Positions 21,923-34,005 of a stretch of 64,000 nt of DNA are shown here, piece by piece. Below the pieces are notes generated by a model, which had not been told where the DNA came from, did not search any database, and was given only the letters and a program-made list of their open reading frames with translations. The stretch spans positions 138,954,961 through 139,018,960 of the forward strand of contig OZ038382.1 of the NCBI GenBank assembly GCA_964036045.1, in the 5' to 3' direction. Made by a program: the position numbers and the translations under genes. The first letter of the stretch is position 1; the number at the start of each line of letters is the position of its first letter. The stretch comes from Eutreptiella sp. 'Long Island Sound 2002' (Eukaryota; Euglenozoa; Euglenophyceae; Eutreptiales; Eutreptiaceae).

Positions 21923-23014
21923 TTACAACGCAGTGGCAATGTAGGCCAAAAGACCCACAACCCCAAGGCCCCCCACAAGCCCAGTCAGGATGTTAGTGGG
22001 CAGGCCCTTGCTCTCCACTTTACCAGTCTCAATGTCGAACTTGGCGAATCGGGACTTGGGCGACTGGCACTGAGGGCACCGGTAGCTGTTGGGCGCCTCC
22101 TCGAATGGCTGTGGCAGGTAGTAGATGAAGCCACAGTCCAAACAGATGTGCGTCGCCCGCGCCTTCTGCGCAGCTGTCAACTTGCGGCCCATCTTTGGCG
22201 GCGCTGGGCGCTTCGGCAGACGCTTCACGTTGATCTCGTCGGCCGCTGGCCCACGGGCTACAATGAAGTCAACAGCGTTCGGGCAGGCAGTGACAGCGGA
22301 CTGGGTGAACGTCAGCTTGTCCGCAGGCCACAATTCGTCTCCAAAGAACGAAGATGTGTACACCACCGTGTCCCCAATCTTAATGCCAGCCTTCGCTGCG
22401 TTGCCCAGAGGGTTCACAAACTTCACATACACGCCCCCAGACTTGCTCTTCTCTCCAAGCTGCAGGCCCAAAGGCTTGTCCACAGTGATCAGCTGTTCGC
22501 CCTTGCTGCCTCCACGACCGGCCATTTGCATGGGCTTCGCTGCCATCTCCGCAAGATCCATTTCCTCATCGGTGTCGTACTTGGGCACACTGCCCCCAGC
22601 CAATGCAAAGTCGGGGCCCGGGCGGTTGAACTGGTTGAAGAAGTACACAATGATCGCCAACAAAGTGGCGGTAAGGCATGTGGCCGCCATTGGCATAGGG
22701 ATCACGTTCTGAGTCTCCGCCGCAGCCGCTGCCATCCCCAGTGCGGTGGCACCGACGGCAGCCTCCATCACAGGCACGTCAGCCTCCTCCTCGGACCCAG
22801 GGAACTGTGCCCGCATCACAACGTTGCCCCGGCGCACACCTTGCATGTTGGAGGCCACGGGTCTCACGAACGCAGGTCTAGTGGTACCAGACACCATCAA
22901 ATTAGTGGTGGACTGGCTCATCTGGGTGTGGCTCAGGACCACAGCTGCCATCACAAGCCATGCACCGATGGCAATCAAGGCCCGGGCAATAAGGGAGTGT
23001 GCGTTGGGCGCCAT
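21923..23014 (-). CDS. ENH1-like plastid rubredoxin, copy 3
   Basis: Complete 363-residue copy with all four rubredoxin cysteines, the PDZ-like region and both membrane segments intact. It has Met57 and Thr148, identical in protein to the copy at 38779-39870. Start ATG at 23014-23012. Apparent long frames on the opposite strand (22125-22712, 22148-23017) are mirror frames of this conserved GC-rich gene and occur in every copy. Confidence 0.93.
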   Translation of the reverse strand: MAPNAHSLIARALIAIGAWLVMAAVVLSHTQMSQSTTNLMVSGTTRPAFVRPVASNMQGVRRGNVVMRAQFPGSEEEADVPVMEAAVGATALGMAAAAAETQNVIPMPMAATCLTATLLAIIVYFFNQFNRPGPDFALAGGSVPKYDTDEEMDLAEMAAKPMQMAGRGGSKGEQLITVDKPLGLQLGEKSKSGGVYVKFVNPLGNAAKAGIKIGDTVVYTSSFFGDELWPADKLTFTQSAVTACPNAVDFIVARGPAADEINVKRLPKRPAPPKMGRKLTAAQKARATHICLDCGFIYYLPQPFEEAPNSYRCPQCQSPKSRFAKFDIETGKVESKGLPTNILTGLVGGLGVVGLLAYIATAL

Positions 23015-23546
23015 TGAGTACCTGAAAGGGCAGAAACCTCGTGCCGGATCGTGTCAGGCTCCATCCTATGTCCTCAGCACAGGGCACGCAGAGGATACAT
23101 AGTGCTCACAGGAACTTCTGTTTCAGACACCTCCCCCATCCCCCCACCCGCGAATAAATTTCTGTTCCAAAGGAATGTATTGAAGGCAGATCGAAAGCCT
23201 GCAAAATATGTATTACACTCCCCGAGAACAAAATATTACATGGAGGGGGGTATGGGGGCATGTATGCCAGGCACATACCTGGCATATGGCCGGCTCGCTA
23301 CTTTTTGGCAAGTGTCCGCGACTTCAGTCCCAGATCTACCCTCCGTGTAGAGAAGGCCAAAAGCAGATTAGAACCATGCCACCTGGCGTTGGTCGTGGAC
23401 GTGGTCATGGTGGTGGTCGTGGTCGTGGTGGTGGGCATGGGCGCTGTCACTGTCACCGTCATCGTTGGTTGTGTGTGTGTGTGTGTGACGCCCAAATCTT
23501 TCAAATCATGCTCAAACTGCAAGGTTCAACAATGATGCAACTAAAC

Positions 23547-23548
<2 letters not shown>
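23015..23548 (-). promoter_or_regulatory. 5' flank of copy 3 and simple-sequence zone
   Basis: Follows the array consensus to about 23375, then a GGTCGTGG-type zone and a short (GT)n. The half-copy expected further right is displaced by the retrotransposon block that starts at 23581 and reappears at 36221-36520. Confidence 0.5.

Positions 23549-23580
<32 letters not shown>
23549..23580 (+). repeat. (TG)16 at a retrotransposon 3' end
   Basis: Uninterrupted TG tract directly abutting the 3' terminus of the non-LTR element 23581-27006. Confidence 0.9.
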
Positions 23581-23582
<2 letters not shown>

Positions 23583-23717
23583 CTGTACTATGAACGACGG
23601 AGACCCATGCTTGACTGCTTGCTGAGATAGGATTCCCAAAGTGTACACCCGAGTGTGTACCTTATTGGTCTGCCTGCTCTCTGCGGTCAAAAAGTCAGAA
23701 CCTCTGAGCCGACATGC

Positions 23718-24337
23718 TTATGTTATTTCCGTGGAAGCTCTCCCGTGCTCTGCGCCAAACAGAAGTCGACTGACGTGTTCCGGCTCTCCCTCTCCCATCA
23801 TCTCGCATGGCTGCGGGGCGGGGGGGGAAGGGGGGCATGGTGGCTTGGGTCTCCGTCGTTTTGGGGCGGGCGGCGTGGCTGGCATGTGCGGGGAGCGTGC
23901 ATGCTCCATGTGTGTGCGTGCGGGGCTGCGGGCGCCACGCAGCCGCTTAGCGGGTCGTGTGTCCAGTGCGTCTGGCCGCTGGCGTACAGGCGTGTGCACT
24001 TTATGGTGCCCTCTGGCACAGCAATTTCGGACCCACCGTTGAATTCTTGTGCACCTGGCGCAGGCCGGCAATCCATGCTGCCGGTGACTGATGGAGGTAG
24101 CCTGTCCACATACCCTGGACGATGATGCCCGAGGGCACAGCACGCGTCCCCTAACTTGCGCAAACGCTTGCATGTGATGCATGGTGCGCGCTGATGTGTA
24201 TTGCACAGGTCAAGAGCCCGTGTGCATGTATGTGGCGCCGGCACTGCCACACATGCTTGTGGCGCTGGCGGAACCGCGAGCTTGCGCTGTCTCGTTGTCT
24301 GGTAGGGTGCCTGCGGGGCTTTACCCCGACCAATCAC
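23718..24337 (-). pseudogene. L1 C-terminal Cys/His tail
   Basis: Open for about 200 codons with CITCKRLRKLGDACCALGHH, a CxxC-CC-HH arrangement. The same motif is present in L3 at about 33590-33650 (CMTCKRLRRIAEECCKLGHH). The rest is Pro/Arg/His-rich. Conservation between two elements that otherwise differ argues that this tail was translated. A nucleic-acid-binding zinc site is the simplest reading. Confidence 0.45.
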
Positions 24338-24659
24338 GGGGAAGAAATTTGCTGCGAATGACCCCCCCCCCTTTGGCGGTTGCCGAGGAGGAGGGCATAA
24401 GTCCTGTGTCTAACGCTCCCACGAGGGCCCATTGAACCCGGGCCTCCTCCACCGCCGCTGGACTGTGCCTGTGTCTGTATACATACGTGCGTGCCTTGTT
24501 CTGTCTGGAGTGCGCACGCAGTGCCCAAGTTTCTTCGCAGTATTGACTGAGCTTAGCAATGTGCCCCACCATGGCCTGCATGGACACAAAATACGGGCGG
24601 CGGTTGAGGCCACTTTGCTGAGGCCCCAGTGGGACCAGTGAATTCGCCCTGGTGATTAC

Positions 24660-25400
24660 CTTAGCAGGGTGTAGGGCGCCCCGCGTAACCAATTTCTCCA
24701 TTGTGCATAATGCCAGCCTGAGAACCCGGGCTCACTCTTGCAGCGGCAGCGCCGTCCCTCTGTATTTGGCCTGTGGTGCTGTGGGTAGGGTGCGCCGTGA
24801 CGTTTCCTCGAAGTCTAGCGCGAGCTCTATGAAGGTGACCGTGCCAGGCTCGTCGGCCCACACCAGCTAGTGTGTCCATGACAAGAGGTCAGCTAAGAAA
24901 GGCAGCTCCCATGGCCAGGTTCTGGCAGTGGGCTTGGCGAGCATCAGCGTGCCTAGATCTTCTGTGCGTGGGACAGGGCCCGTTAACTGCTGGTACGGGT
25001 ACCCTGTCTGCCTGACATGTCTGGCAGAGGGAAACAGCATGGGGGTGTGCTCGTCCGGAATCTTGCGGGCCGCCAGGATGGCTACATACATGCCATGAAT
25101 GGCTTGCATGAATTCCAGGCTGGTGTTCCGCTCTTGTCGGGTGACAGGCAATGGAATGTCCGGCGCTAGCCCACACGTGAGTAAACAAGGAGGCCAGTGG
25201 GCAGTTTGTTCTAGCCCAAAAAACTGCTGGGCCAGATGCTCAATGTTGGGTGTGTGTGAGTCTCGGATGGTCTGCCATGCCTCGCAGGACCAGAAAATAT
25301 GCTGTTCTGTCTCCGCGGCCTTACCGCAGAAAGGGCAGTCAGAAGAAGGCCGCAGGCCCCTTTGATGTGCGCGCAGCGCTGTCCGGACCCCCCCCCGCAA
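24660..25400 (-). pseudogene. L1 zinc finger and ELALDFE domain
   Basis: CPFCGKAAETEQHIFWSC is a CxxC-H-C finger of the kind found after RT in many plant and algal non-LTR elements (zf-RVT-like). Further on, beyond a stop near 24867, the frame VTFIELALDFEETSRRTLP and ARVLRLAL appears. The same domain occurs in the fragment at 52255-53750 (SFMELALDFEAFAGRPLP, GRVLRL). It is a conserved module of this retrotransposon group whose role I do not know. Confidence 0.55.
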
Positions 25401-25521
25401 GGATGGTTATAAGCAGCGAGCGCTCGAGCTCTGAGGGGAGAGAAAGTATGCTCTGCGGGACCAAGCGTCTGTTGGTGGTGTAGTGCATGCCTGAGAATTG
25501 CCGTGGCCTGCGCTGGACGAG

Positions 25522-26990
25522 CTAGGCTATCATCTGTGACCTGAGCTGTTCACAAACATGCTGCTTGACCTCTGCCTTGTCTCCAATCACATTCACGGGT
25601 TGGGCGACACCGGGCGCTTTCCACTCCCACCACCCTTGGGCTGGAGTCCAGCCCCAATTGTGTAGTGTCTGTAGTGCTTTGCCAAAAGGTCCCGCAGATT
25701 GCGGGGAGGGGTGCTTCTCCCATATGGCCTGGGCCAAAACGAGTGAGGGGCCCCGCGTTGGGCATAGCTTCGCTAGCCATACCGCACGTTGATACGGGAT
25801 GATCAGGGTGGGGGCGATTCTGTGCCCTGCACAAAGCAGGCAAAAAACGATTTCCTTAGCACGCGCTGGGCGAGAAGGGCCCCAGATGGTGGTAATGATT
25901 TTGGTCTCAAAGGAGCTCAGGCTTTTGCGTTGTAAAGGGACGATCTCCGCCGCGTGGAGGCCTGTGGCGGTGATCATCGTAGAGACAACGGAGCATCTCC
26001 TTTCAAAATGTCCCTGGGCACCGTGTACCCTGTCCAGCAGTTTGCTAGCTCGCGCAATACGTTGCAGGATGAGGGGGCCTGAGCTGGGATCCCCTGTCGT
26101 GCGCACCCCTGCCCCCAGTGACTTGAATTCTGTCGAAATTGGAAAAGGCTCCTGCCCCATGCGCAGTGGGTCTTTGTCAGCGAGGCCGACTTGAAAACTT
26201 ACTGATTTCAACGGGTTCACAGCCTGTCCAGTGTCAGTCAGCCATTGCTCCGTGCGGTCCAGCAGTCACTGTGTGCGCGGTCGCACGGTGCCCAATCCGT
26301 AGGTGTCATCTGCGTATCCTAAAGCTGTGATAATGAAGGATAACGCCTCTGTGGGGGAGCCCCTTGGTGGCATTCGGTTCGCCGAAACCTGGATCGCTTG
26401 TGACTGAGCGTCCATGACTCTTTTCCAAATACTTGTCAGCAGATTTATTAAAATCACGCTGAGAGGGCAGCCTTGAAGAATGCCGTTGGTGGCTTGAAAA
26501 AAGGTGCACATACATGCCATAATTTTAAAGCAGCGCATGAGCTGGGCATACATTCCGGACAAGGCCCTGTGGACCCCTTCATCCATGCCCTCCTCTTTCG
26601 CAACCAGGAGTACCACCTGTTGTGGGATGAGGTCAAAACATTTAACATAATCCAGCCCGAAGCCCATGAGGGTCATGTGCATGACATGGCATAACTCAAT
26701 TAGCAGGGAAATCATTCCTGCTGCATCTGTGGCGCCCCGTTTTTTCCTAAAGCCATAGGCTTGTGGATGAATCCACGTCTCTTGCCATGTCATGCACTCC
26801 TCCAGACGAACCCCAGCCCAGACCCTGTAGATCTAAGATAGGACAGACAATGGCCTTTGTTGCATGGGAAGCATGCCTTCCCCTTTAGGAATAAGGGAAA
26901 TGAAACCACGGGCCAAGATTCTCGGCCATCTGCCTGTCTGTTCTATGACAGTGAGCAGTTCAGCTAGCCAGTTGAGCAGCACATCAGGCA
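25522..26990 (-). pseudogene. Reverse transcriptase of L1
   Basis: RT palm: LDYVKCFDLIP (motif A, catalytic Asp), NGILQGCPLSVILIN (motif B) and GYADDTYG (motif C with the Asp pair, near 26300-26320). Upstream ISLIPKGEG and RPLSVLS mark the fingers. After a stop near 26266 and a frame change, the thumb region (FKSLGAGVRTTGD, WGPSRPARAKEIVF) continues to a stop at 25522. A closely similar thumb occurs at 34356-34790. It would copy element RNA by target-primed reverse transcription if intact. Confidence 0.75.
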
Positions 26991-27002
26991 GACACAAGAG
27001 GT

Positions 27003-27374
<372 letters not shown>

Positions 27375-28127
27375 TCATAGTGCTAACCGCCTCTGTACCC
27401 TCCTTCCTAGCTTGTGGGTCTCCACCGGCTGGGAGCCTCCTTGTGACGTCTGCAGTGACGTCCTAACCGGCGCTTCCACCTGTAGCCTTCGTCTCTGGGC
27501 CACTGGCTGAGATGATCCAGGCGACACTGGGGTGAGGGTTGTGACATTCGAATACAAGGATGACCGTGGTGTCAGGGGCAGCACACTCGAGTACATTGAT
27601 GACTGTGGCGTCAATGACCGCACGTTCGAGTACAAGGATGACTGGGGCTTCAGGGACCATACATTTGAATATATTGCCGATCGGGGTGTGAGAGACCACA
27701 GGCCGCGTGTCACAGAATAAGTTGAAGACTATGAAGTAGGCGCCCTAACACTCGAATACAGCGGCAACCATGCTCGCACATTCAACGTTCCCTGTCCTAG
27801 CAAGTTTTCTGCATGGTTGTCTACCATTAGCTCTGAACCCGGTGGTCTTTTTTTGGGGGGGGGTCTGGCGGTTTGATCAGTCGTAGCCCCACACGGAGGA
27901 CATCCAGCAGGTCATTGAGTCTCGTGCTTTGCCCCTCCACTGTCTCCACCTTCCAGTGTACCTGTCCTTCCCTATGATGTAGCGTGTCATGTATGCGCCG
28001 CATAGTTGCGGCCGCTTGGATCGAGGTGCCGTCCTGGGATTGCCATGCTTTCTGGGACCACGTGTCCAGATTAAACATCATATCTATTTGGCACTGCACC
28101 GAGCAGACCACATGCGATGTGAGATCC
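27375..28127 (-). pseudogene. Possible gag-like ORF with 13-residue repeats
   Basis: Right to left, a frame near 28110-27827 (HVVCSVQCQIDMMFNLDTW, then a helical Gln/Leu-rich stretch) ends in a stop. A second frame (27713-27375) holds four 13-residue repeats (RSSLYSNV-type) followed by a basic tail (VAQRRRLQVEAPVR). It might be an ORF1 of a non-LTR element, separated from its ORF2. The other strand is also open through the repeats (TFEYKDDRG-type), so the coding strand is not certain. Confidence 0.3.
27535..27710 (+). repeat. 39-bp tandem repeat, about 4 units
   Basis: The words TTCGAATACAAGGATGAC and CTCGAGTACATTGATGAC recur every 39 bp. Because 39 is a multiple of 3, all six frames are periodic. 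Confidence 0.75.
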
Positions 28128-28545
28128 CTTTTCCAATCAAAAATTTTTTCCAATCAAAAAATTTTTTCCAATCAAAAATTTTTGTTCCAATCAATAACTT
28201 TTTCCAATCTTTTCCAATCAAAAATTTTGTCCAATCAAAATTTTTTGTTCCAATCAACAACTTTTTCCAATCTTTTCCAATCAAAAATTTTTTCCAATCA
28301 ACATTTTTTTCCGATCTTTTCCAATCAAAAAAATTTGTTCCAATCAAAAACTTTTTCCAATCTTTTCCGATCAAAAAATTTTTCCCATGAACATTTTTTT
28401 CTAATCTTTTGCAATCAACAAGTTTTTCCAATCAAAATTTTTTTCCAATTAAAAATTTTTGATTGGAAAACAATCAAAAAATTGGAAAAGAAAATTTTTT
28501 GATTGGAAGAAATTTTTGATTGGAAAAATATTTTGATTGGAAAAC
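28128..28545. repeat. CCAATCAAAAA tandem array with inverted arm
   Basis: More than 20 copies of TTTTCCAATCAAAAAT-like units (about 16-21 bp) run to about 28450. From 28455 to 28543 the same unit appears reversed (TTTTTGATTGGAAAA, four copies). The array is very A/T-rich, unlike its surroundings. The forward and inverted arms could pair as a long hairpin. Each unit has a CCAAT-box core, but there is no evidence of promoter use. Confidence 0.85.
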
Positions 28546-28625
28546 GCGTGCTTTTGTGACACAGTTCTGATCAGCGACTCGGTGTTTGCTGGACAAGGGG
28601 ATTGCAGATCAGTGTTGGCTTCTTC

Positions 28626-28877
28626 CTAGGATCCAAGGGTATTGAACATCCTGGGCAAATTTGTTGATGGGAAAATATCCCTCAACACAATGTCTAAAAC
28701 TCTCAGCACAGCCAAGTACTTTGCCTCCAGGGCAGAGACAGGGGCTGGGTCAATGACCTGGATATTGTATGGATGGGCCCGCCCAAAGGTAGCTCCGTAT
28801 GCCACTCCCCACTCTGAGAGAGTCACGGCCACCCACGCCCTCACTTCTGTTACTCTGACGTCCCCTACCTTCCTCAA
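28626..28877 (-). pseudogene. L2 RNase H-like fragment
   Basis: An about 84-codon segment with TLSEWGVAYGATF and ALEAKYLAVLRVLDIVL, resembling the second strand and Glu-helix of RNase H. It lies at the 3' end of L2, as in plant-type elements. Weak match. Confidence 0.35.
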
Positions 28878-30307
28878 GCCCCTTCTACCTGGTCTCGTCT
28901 AATGAGGGGTGCGAGAGGCACCAAGCTAAATCGATTAGTGGTCCCCGCGGTGAGATCCGTCAGTTTTCCCCTCACCTTCAAGATGTCCTTGAGGCAGTCA
29001 CAGGTTGTGGCTATCACCTTTGGCAGGACTGTGCTCTGTGGCATGACCGCAGTATCGCATAAAGCTGCTTTAGCACTGCAGTGCCCAGATCCGAGGGGGG
29101 GGGGGGGGGGGCTCAAAGCTTCACAACGGATGAGCCAATGGGCGTAAACCGCCGACCACACCAACCATCCTTGGATGGTGGGCAGAGACAGGGCATGATG
29201 ATCAGTACACATGCGAGATCGCTCGTACCAAACATTGGAGCATACATGAACAACCCAGAGCCGTCGGACTAGCACTAGGGAGTCGTGCAGGAAGTGGCAC
29301 TTTTTAAAAACATGATCATGGTCCTCAATCACCCCGCATAGAGGACAGTTCTAGGAGTTGAGCACTCCAAACTGCAACAGGCGCTGTGCCACCGGCAACT
29401 TGCGCCAAAGGGCTCCTATCAGGAATTCCTTGAGCCAAAATGGGATGTGTTGTGTGTGCAGTGTCGTCCAAACGGACTCCGGGTGTCGCTCCTCTACACA
29501 AATGTGCCGGCGGCATTCCTTGAATACCATGGACACTTTCCACACCCTCGGGGGCAGTAGCGCGCTCCATTGGGGCTGTGGTTCCCAGCCATGGGCGGCA
29601 TCGATATACTAGACTAGCAACCGTACATGAAGCCCCCGATATGACGGGCGAATCAGAGGAATGACATCAGTATTCCATTGCCCCCCCGCAGTCTCACAAT
29701 CCCGGAATCCCTTAGCCGCTAGTGCTGGGCAATACAAAGTTCGAAATATATTCTCGTGCACCCGAGACATGACTTCCCGCTTGAAAAACACTGAGTTTCA
29801 GTGAGGAATCTGCAGTAGATACCGCCCCCCCAAAGCAGTCCCCTGGGCACACTTGCGTAAAGGACGAGTATGCTACGGAAGACAACACTACCACCGGCCA
29901 GTGTGCCTGTGGCCACCAGAACCACGAAAAAATTTTGCAATGCACGGGGTCCAAAGGTAACTTCGAGCCTTCTGTCTTACCCATGCCTGAAATTCCTTGA
30001 GATCCACTGACGGGGTCCCCGACTCCAGTGATCTGAGTGCTTGTACACACACCATGGAGTGGCACGACAGTAGGAAGCCGCCCGCTAACCCTGGGCCCAA
30101 GCCTCCCCGTTCTTGCGGGAGCTTCCCGTGCATTGTGGGCAGAGCCCAGCTGCGGATTCCCAGTGCAATATGCATGGCCATATAGGCGTCCCGAATAACT
30201 TGTTGTGTGGGAAAAAACAGAACTGCAATGTGCCGGAATACAGGATAAGCCGAAATGTATAAAGCCTGGATTTTCTCCTCTACTTTCAAAGGCAGCAACG
30301 CCAAAAA

Positions 30308-30679
30308 CTATGCCTTCACCATAAGTTTGGACAAAAGTCCCTGAAACTGCTCCATAATGGTCGCCTGGCCCAGCCAAGTGCCAAGATACTTGACCTTGGT
30401 GCACACTTTAACTCCAAACAGCAGTATGCACTGGGGTAGCCGGTTGGGTCCCTGAAAGACCACCCCACACCTTCCCTTACTGAGTCTATACCCTGACACC
30501 TCCCCATACTCCTCGAGAAAAGCAATCAAAGCCTGGAGGGTTGTCCTGACTTGTTGAGGAGTGCCTGGAATGAAAAGTAGCGTGTCGTCGGCGAACACAA
30601 AAGATTGCACTTGTGGAAAGCGACACAGCACTTTCTGAATTAGCGAAGCTGTGAGTAGGGAGAATATTGTCGACGACAA
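30308..30679 (-). pseudogene. L2 reverse transcriptase palm
   Basis: Open stretch with FVFADDTLLF (catalytic Asp pair), then GYRLSKGRCGVVF and VKYLGTWLG, the usual motif D/E region of non-LTR RTs. Motif A lies just upstream after several stops. Confidence 0.65.
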
Positions 30680-32048
30680 TGTATGCCCCTATCTAATCCC
30701 TGTGCCTGGTTGTAAGACAGCTTCAGTCAGCTAACTGCCCACCATGAAGCGGAGGGTGCCTTTCAAAAAACTGGATCAGCGCCGTACACCAAGACTCTAG
30801 AATTTCTAGATACTCTAAGAAGAATTGCAGCAAGGAGTGGCTTGTGGAGTCAAAGGCCGTTGCGAAGTCAATGCTCAGCCATGCCCCCTGTCGATTCGAT
30901 TTCTAGACGCGCTGGGCCTCAAACAGGTGTCCCTCCATCTACCTCCCTTTAATGAACCCCGCCTGTTGTCGAGGCACAACAAAGTTGACTAAGTCACTTA
31001 GGGCCAATTTTAAGACTTATGTCAGCCATTTGATTTTACATGTTAGCAGGGTGATGGGCCTCTGGTTCTCTACCGAGATACATCCCTACTCCTTTGGCAC
31101 GCACCTAGTCATCCCTTCACACCAGGATGCTGGGAGCCTCCCACAGCTCCCCACTTCCCTGATAATGTCCAGCATGGCCCGAGCTAAGTGCCACGAAAAC
31201 TGTTCGTAAAAAGCCCCTATGAAGCCATCGTGCCCTGGGGCAGACTGTGGGTCCAACTTCCGTAACGCCAAAACTACCATATTCAGGTCTGGCCCCCTCC
31301 ATAGTGCGCTTGCCAGCCCCCACCATCTTTTGGGCATATCGGATAGGTATTCCCATCTTTGCTCATCCCCTGTCCCCATTATTGACATAATGCACCCGCA
31401 ATTCCTTCCTCATCGGTGAGGATGTCCCCCGTGGGGGATTGCAGTACTGAGAGCGTGCGCTTTGACTACAACTGCTGCAGCAGCCTTAGCACCTGCTTTG
31501 ACCTTTGCCTGCGGTCTTCCGGGTCCTCTCACTGAGATCACGTCCCGATAACCACATACGCAGCATTTGCAACACTTCTACATGTTGAATGTTGTCCTTT
31601 TCCCTACGTGTTAGGGCCCTATGGCCCTGTTGCGCGGTGTCATATGATACACTCTTGTCTTGTAATGTGCGTTGTGCTAGTGGACTTAAGCAAGTCTGGG
31701 AAGACATCGACAGCGCATGCTGCATCTCTAGAACTCCTTTGTTCCAGCCCCTGGTTTGCCTGTCTGTCCTTTGAGCCAGCTGCCTGGCTTGTTGCAACAC
31801 CCAATACCACCATTGCACCCCACTCAAATGCTGTAAATTCATGAAAATCTCCTGCAACGCCAACAGGTATGGCGGGAACTTCCACGGGTTTTCTTTCGAT
31901 CAACTGTCGGGGCTAGTCTCACGAGCACCGCCTGGTGGTCTGTCTTGCCAACCGGCGTTGTAAACACTAACTGTATATGCTCTGACACACGCCGGGAGCA
32001 AAAACCGGTGATTGTGCCTGTCCCCTCTGATAGGCCCTACCTCTTCCG

Positions 32049-32495
32049 CTACTTCCGGCTCGGGGTGCGCCCTGTGCCAAGCGTCCTGCAACCCATAGCG
32101 AGCATGCTGGCTGTCTCCGACTCCCTTGCCCTTTGTACATTCACTGACTCAGACACTGGGACTTGCGTTAGGAAGTGTGACATATTGTCCCATGAGGGAT
32201 GTAGTATAGAGTTCATATCACCTAAGAGGACAGCCGGCGGCCCCGCATGCCGTTGCCTTTCTTGCCTAAGACAAGTCCAGACCTTTTGCTGCCTAGACGG
32301 CTCGTTTGGAAAATGCACTGTGAATATCAGCCGGCGTTGCCCCTCCGAGTCTGATGAAATGATGCCAAGCGCTCGTCCCTGCCCCCGTAGCGGAGGAAAG
32401 GAGGATACCATTGTCCGAGAACGACACGTTGGCGAGGACTGACCAGCTGTTGAGAAATTTTTTTGAAGCTTCTCTGTGACTGCATCCCTGGACAC
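32049..32495 (-). pseudogene. L2 endonuclease fragment
   Basis: The AP-endonuclease-type core AVLLGDMNSILHP and preceding beta strand (RRLIFTVHFPNEP) are visible. The C-terminal SDH-type motif lies in another frame near 31900-32000 and is degraded. Confidence 0.5.
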
Positions 32496-32500
32496 CTGTA

Positions 32501-33007
32501 GTGGCGGGCTTTGGATATGATGTTCCTAAATTCCCAACAGCGATATGTTCAAGCGCCGGAGTGCCAACAGGAGGTGTTTATGCCTGGGCATGGACCGTAG
32601 CACTGATGTGTGACCTTCCTTGCATGGCATTGTAGGGACAACCCATGGTCCATTTAAGTTCGTTGTCATTAGGACCGTTGGTTTGGAGATGAACGTGTAA
32701 CCCCCGAAGTTGATATCGATTGTTATTGCTTAATCATCCCTTCCCTTTGCACTTGCCTTTGCCCCAGGCCGCATCTGCATAGGAATTATTCCAAATGCGG
32801 CCTAACCCAGCGCTGGTGGAATCACCCCAACGCCCCCCTTTCCCTTTGCCTTTGCGCTTCCTAGCTGCCTCTTTCTTCTTGACCCCTCAACGTTGTATTG
32901 TCCGTTCCCAATAAGATACATGCAGGCCTCGGCTTCTGGGCACTGGGCCCACAGGCCCCAGGACCCCCCTTCCTTCAACCTCCATGCAGAGAGCGCCATA
33001 TGCCCCG
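32501..33007. other. Interval without a recognised gene
   Basis: Short broken frames only. A segment near 32820-32960 with Lys/Gly-rich translation may be upstream remains of L2. Confidence 0.3.
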
Positions 33008-33032
33008 GTGTGTGTGTGTGTGTGTGTGTGTG
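33008..33032 (+). repeat. (GT)12 at a retrotransposon 3' end
   Basis: Abuts ATCTGTACT at 33033, the counterpart of CTCTGTACT at 23581. Confidence 0.9.
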
Positions 33033-33198
33033 ATCTGTACTTTTAGAGGTGGATCCTTGTGCAGCGCTGGGCAGGACGCCCCATTTGGCTCAGGACTGTT
33101 GAGGCCTTTGTGGACAGTTGGACCCCCCCCTTCTGCGGAATCAGAACCTCTATGGTCGGCTGGTTAGGTATCCAGAGTGTTTGCTCTCCCATGCCTCG

Positions 33199-34005
33199 TC
33201 AGAAAAAGCGGGCGGGCGACGTCCTCGGCTGTGGTCTCCTCCAGCCCCTGGGGGACAGGCACTGGGGGGACCGTGGCGGTGGTGTTTTAGGCCTCCTGCG
33301 TTTGGGGGCCGGAGGGGTGACTGGTTTGTGTGGGGACCGCAGCAGCCCTGCTGTGTGCCGTGTTGGCCTTTGCAGGCATGGGTTTTTGTGTGGCTGGAGC
33401 GACTGTGCGGAAAGAGCACGCTTCCGGTGCGCTGGTACTGGGCTGCACAGTTTGTGGTGCCCCCTTTGGCAGCAGTGGCACACACCCCTCTGTTTGAGGG
33501 TGTATCTCGCGCAAGGTGGCAAGCTACGTAGCGGGCACAGTTGCAGTTGGGGTCTCCGAGCTACGTGCTCATCTGCGTGATGGCCCAGCTTACAGCACTC
33601 TTCGGCTATCCTCCGTAGTCGCTTGCACGTCATACACGCTGTGGCTGAGTGCGCGGAGCATTGCGCCTGACCGGGCAGTGGCACTGGTTGCGGCGCTCTG
33701 TGTGTGGTTGTGTGTCTGAGCGTGCCTGTGTAGGGGCGCTGTGGGAGTTTGCCATCCTCAATGATCGGAAAGAAGTCTGCCCCGAAAGAAGAGCAGGACC
33801 CCCCCCTTTTGGCGGACACCACTTGTTCACATGACAGTGCCAGTCCAGTCTGCAGGTTGCCCTGTAGCGCATGATGCAGCCTATGCTCTTCCACTTCCTG
33901 AGCTGGGTGTGTGCGCGCCGTGTGCCAGGCAGTGCAGTGCCAGAAAATGTGTGCTTCGTCCTCTGGGGCGCTGTCAAAAAAGGGGCATGTGGGTGTGGTG
34001 CGCAT
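33199..34005 (-). pseudogene. L3 C-terminal zinc finger and Cys/His tail
   Basis: One open frame of about 268 codons. It begins with the degraded finger and reaches CMTCKRLRRIAEECCKLGHH, then a second Cys/His cluster (GVCHCCQRGHHKLC) and a Pro/Arg-rich end (PAPKRRRPK, also present in the L1 tail). The open frame here, despite breaks upstream, suggests recent activity of the family. Confidence 0.45.

Larger units (their letters stand above)
28600..32500 (-). mobile_element. Non-LTR retrotransposon L2 (decayed)
   Basis: About 3.9 kb of broken frames in the order endonuclease, RT, zinc finger, RNase H-like. Endonuclease: AVLLGDMNSILHP with the GDxN motif (about 32180-32225). RT: SAPGHDGFIGAFYEQFS fingers (about 31195-31245), WLSIDFATAFDS-like motif A (about 30860-30895) and FVFADDTLLF motif C (about 30570-30600). 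Zinc finger region: DHDHVFKKCHFL (about 29285-29325). It belongs to a different lineage from L1 and L3 because motif C is FADD and not YADD. No single frame is longer than about 230 codons. Confidence 0.7.

Noticed and set aside
23398-23470. Gly/His/Arg-rich peptide frames in the flank
   Set aside because: They come from GGTCRTGG simple repeats and differ in length and frame between units.
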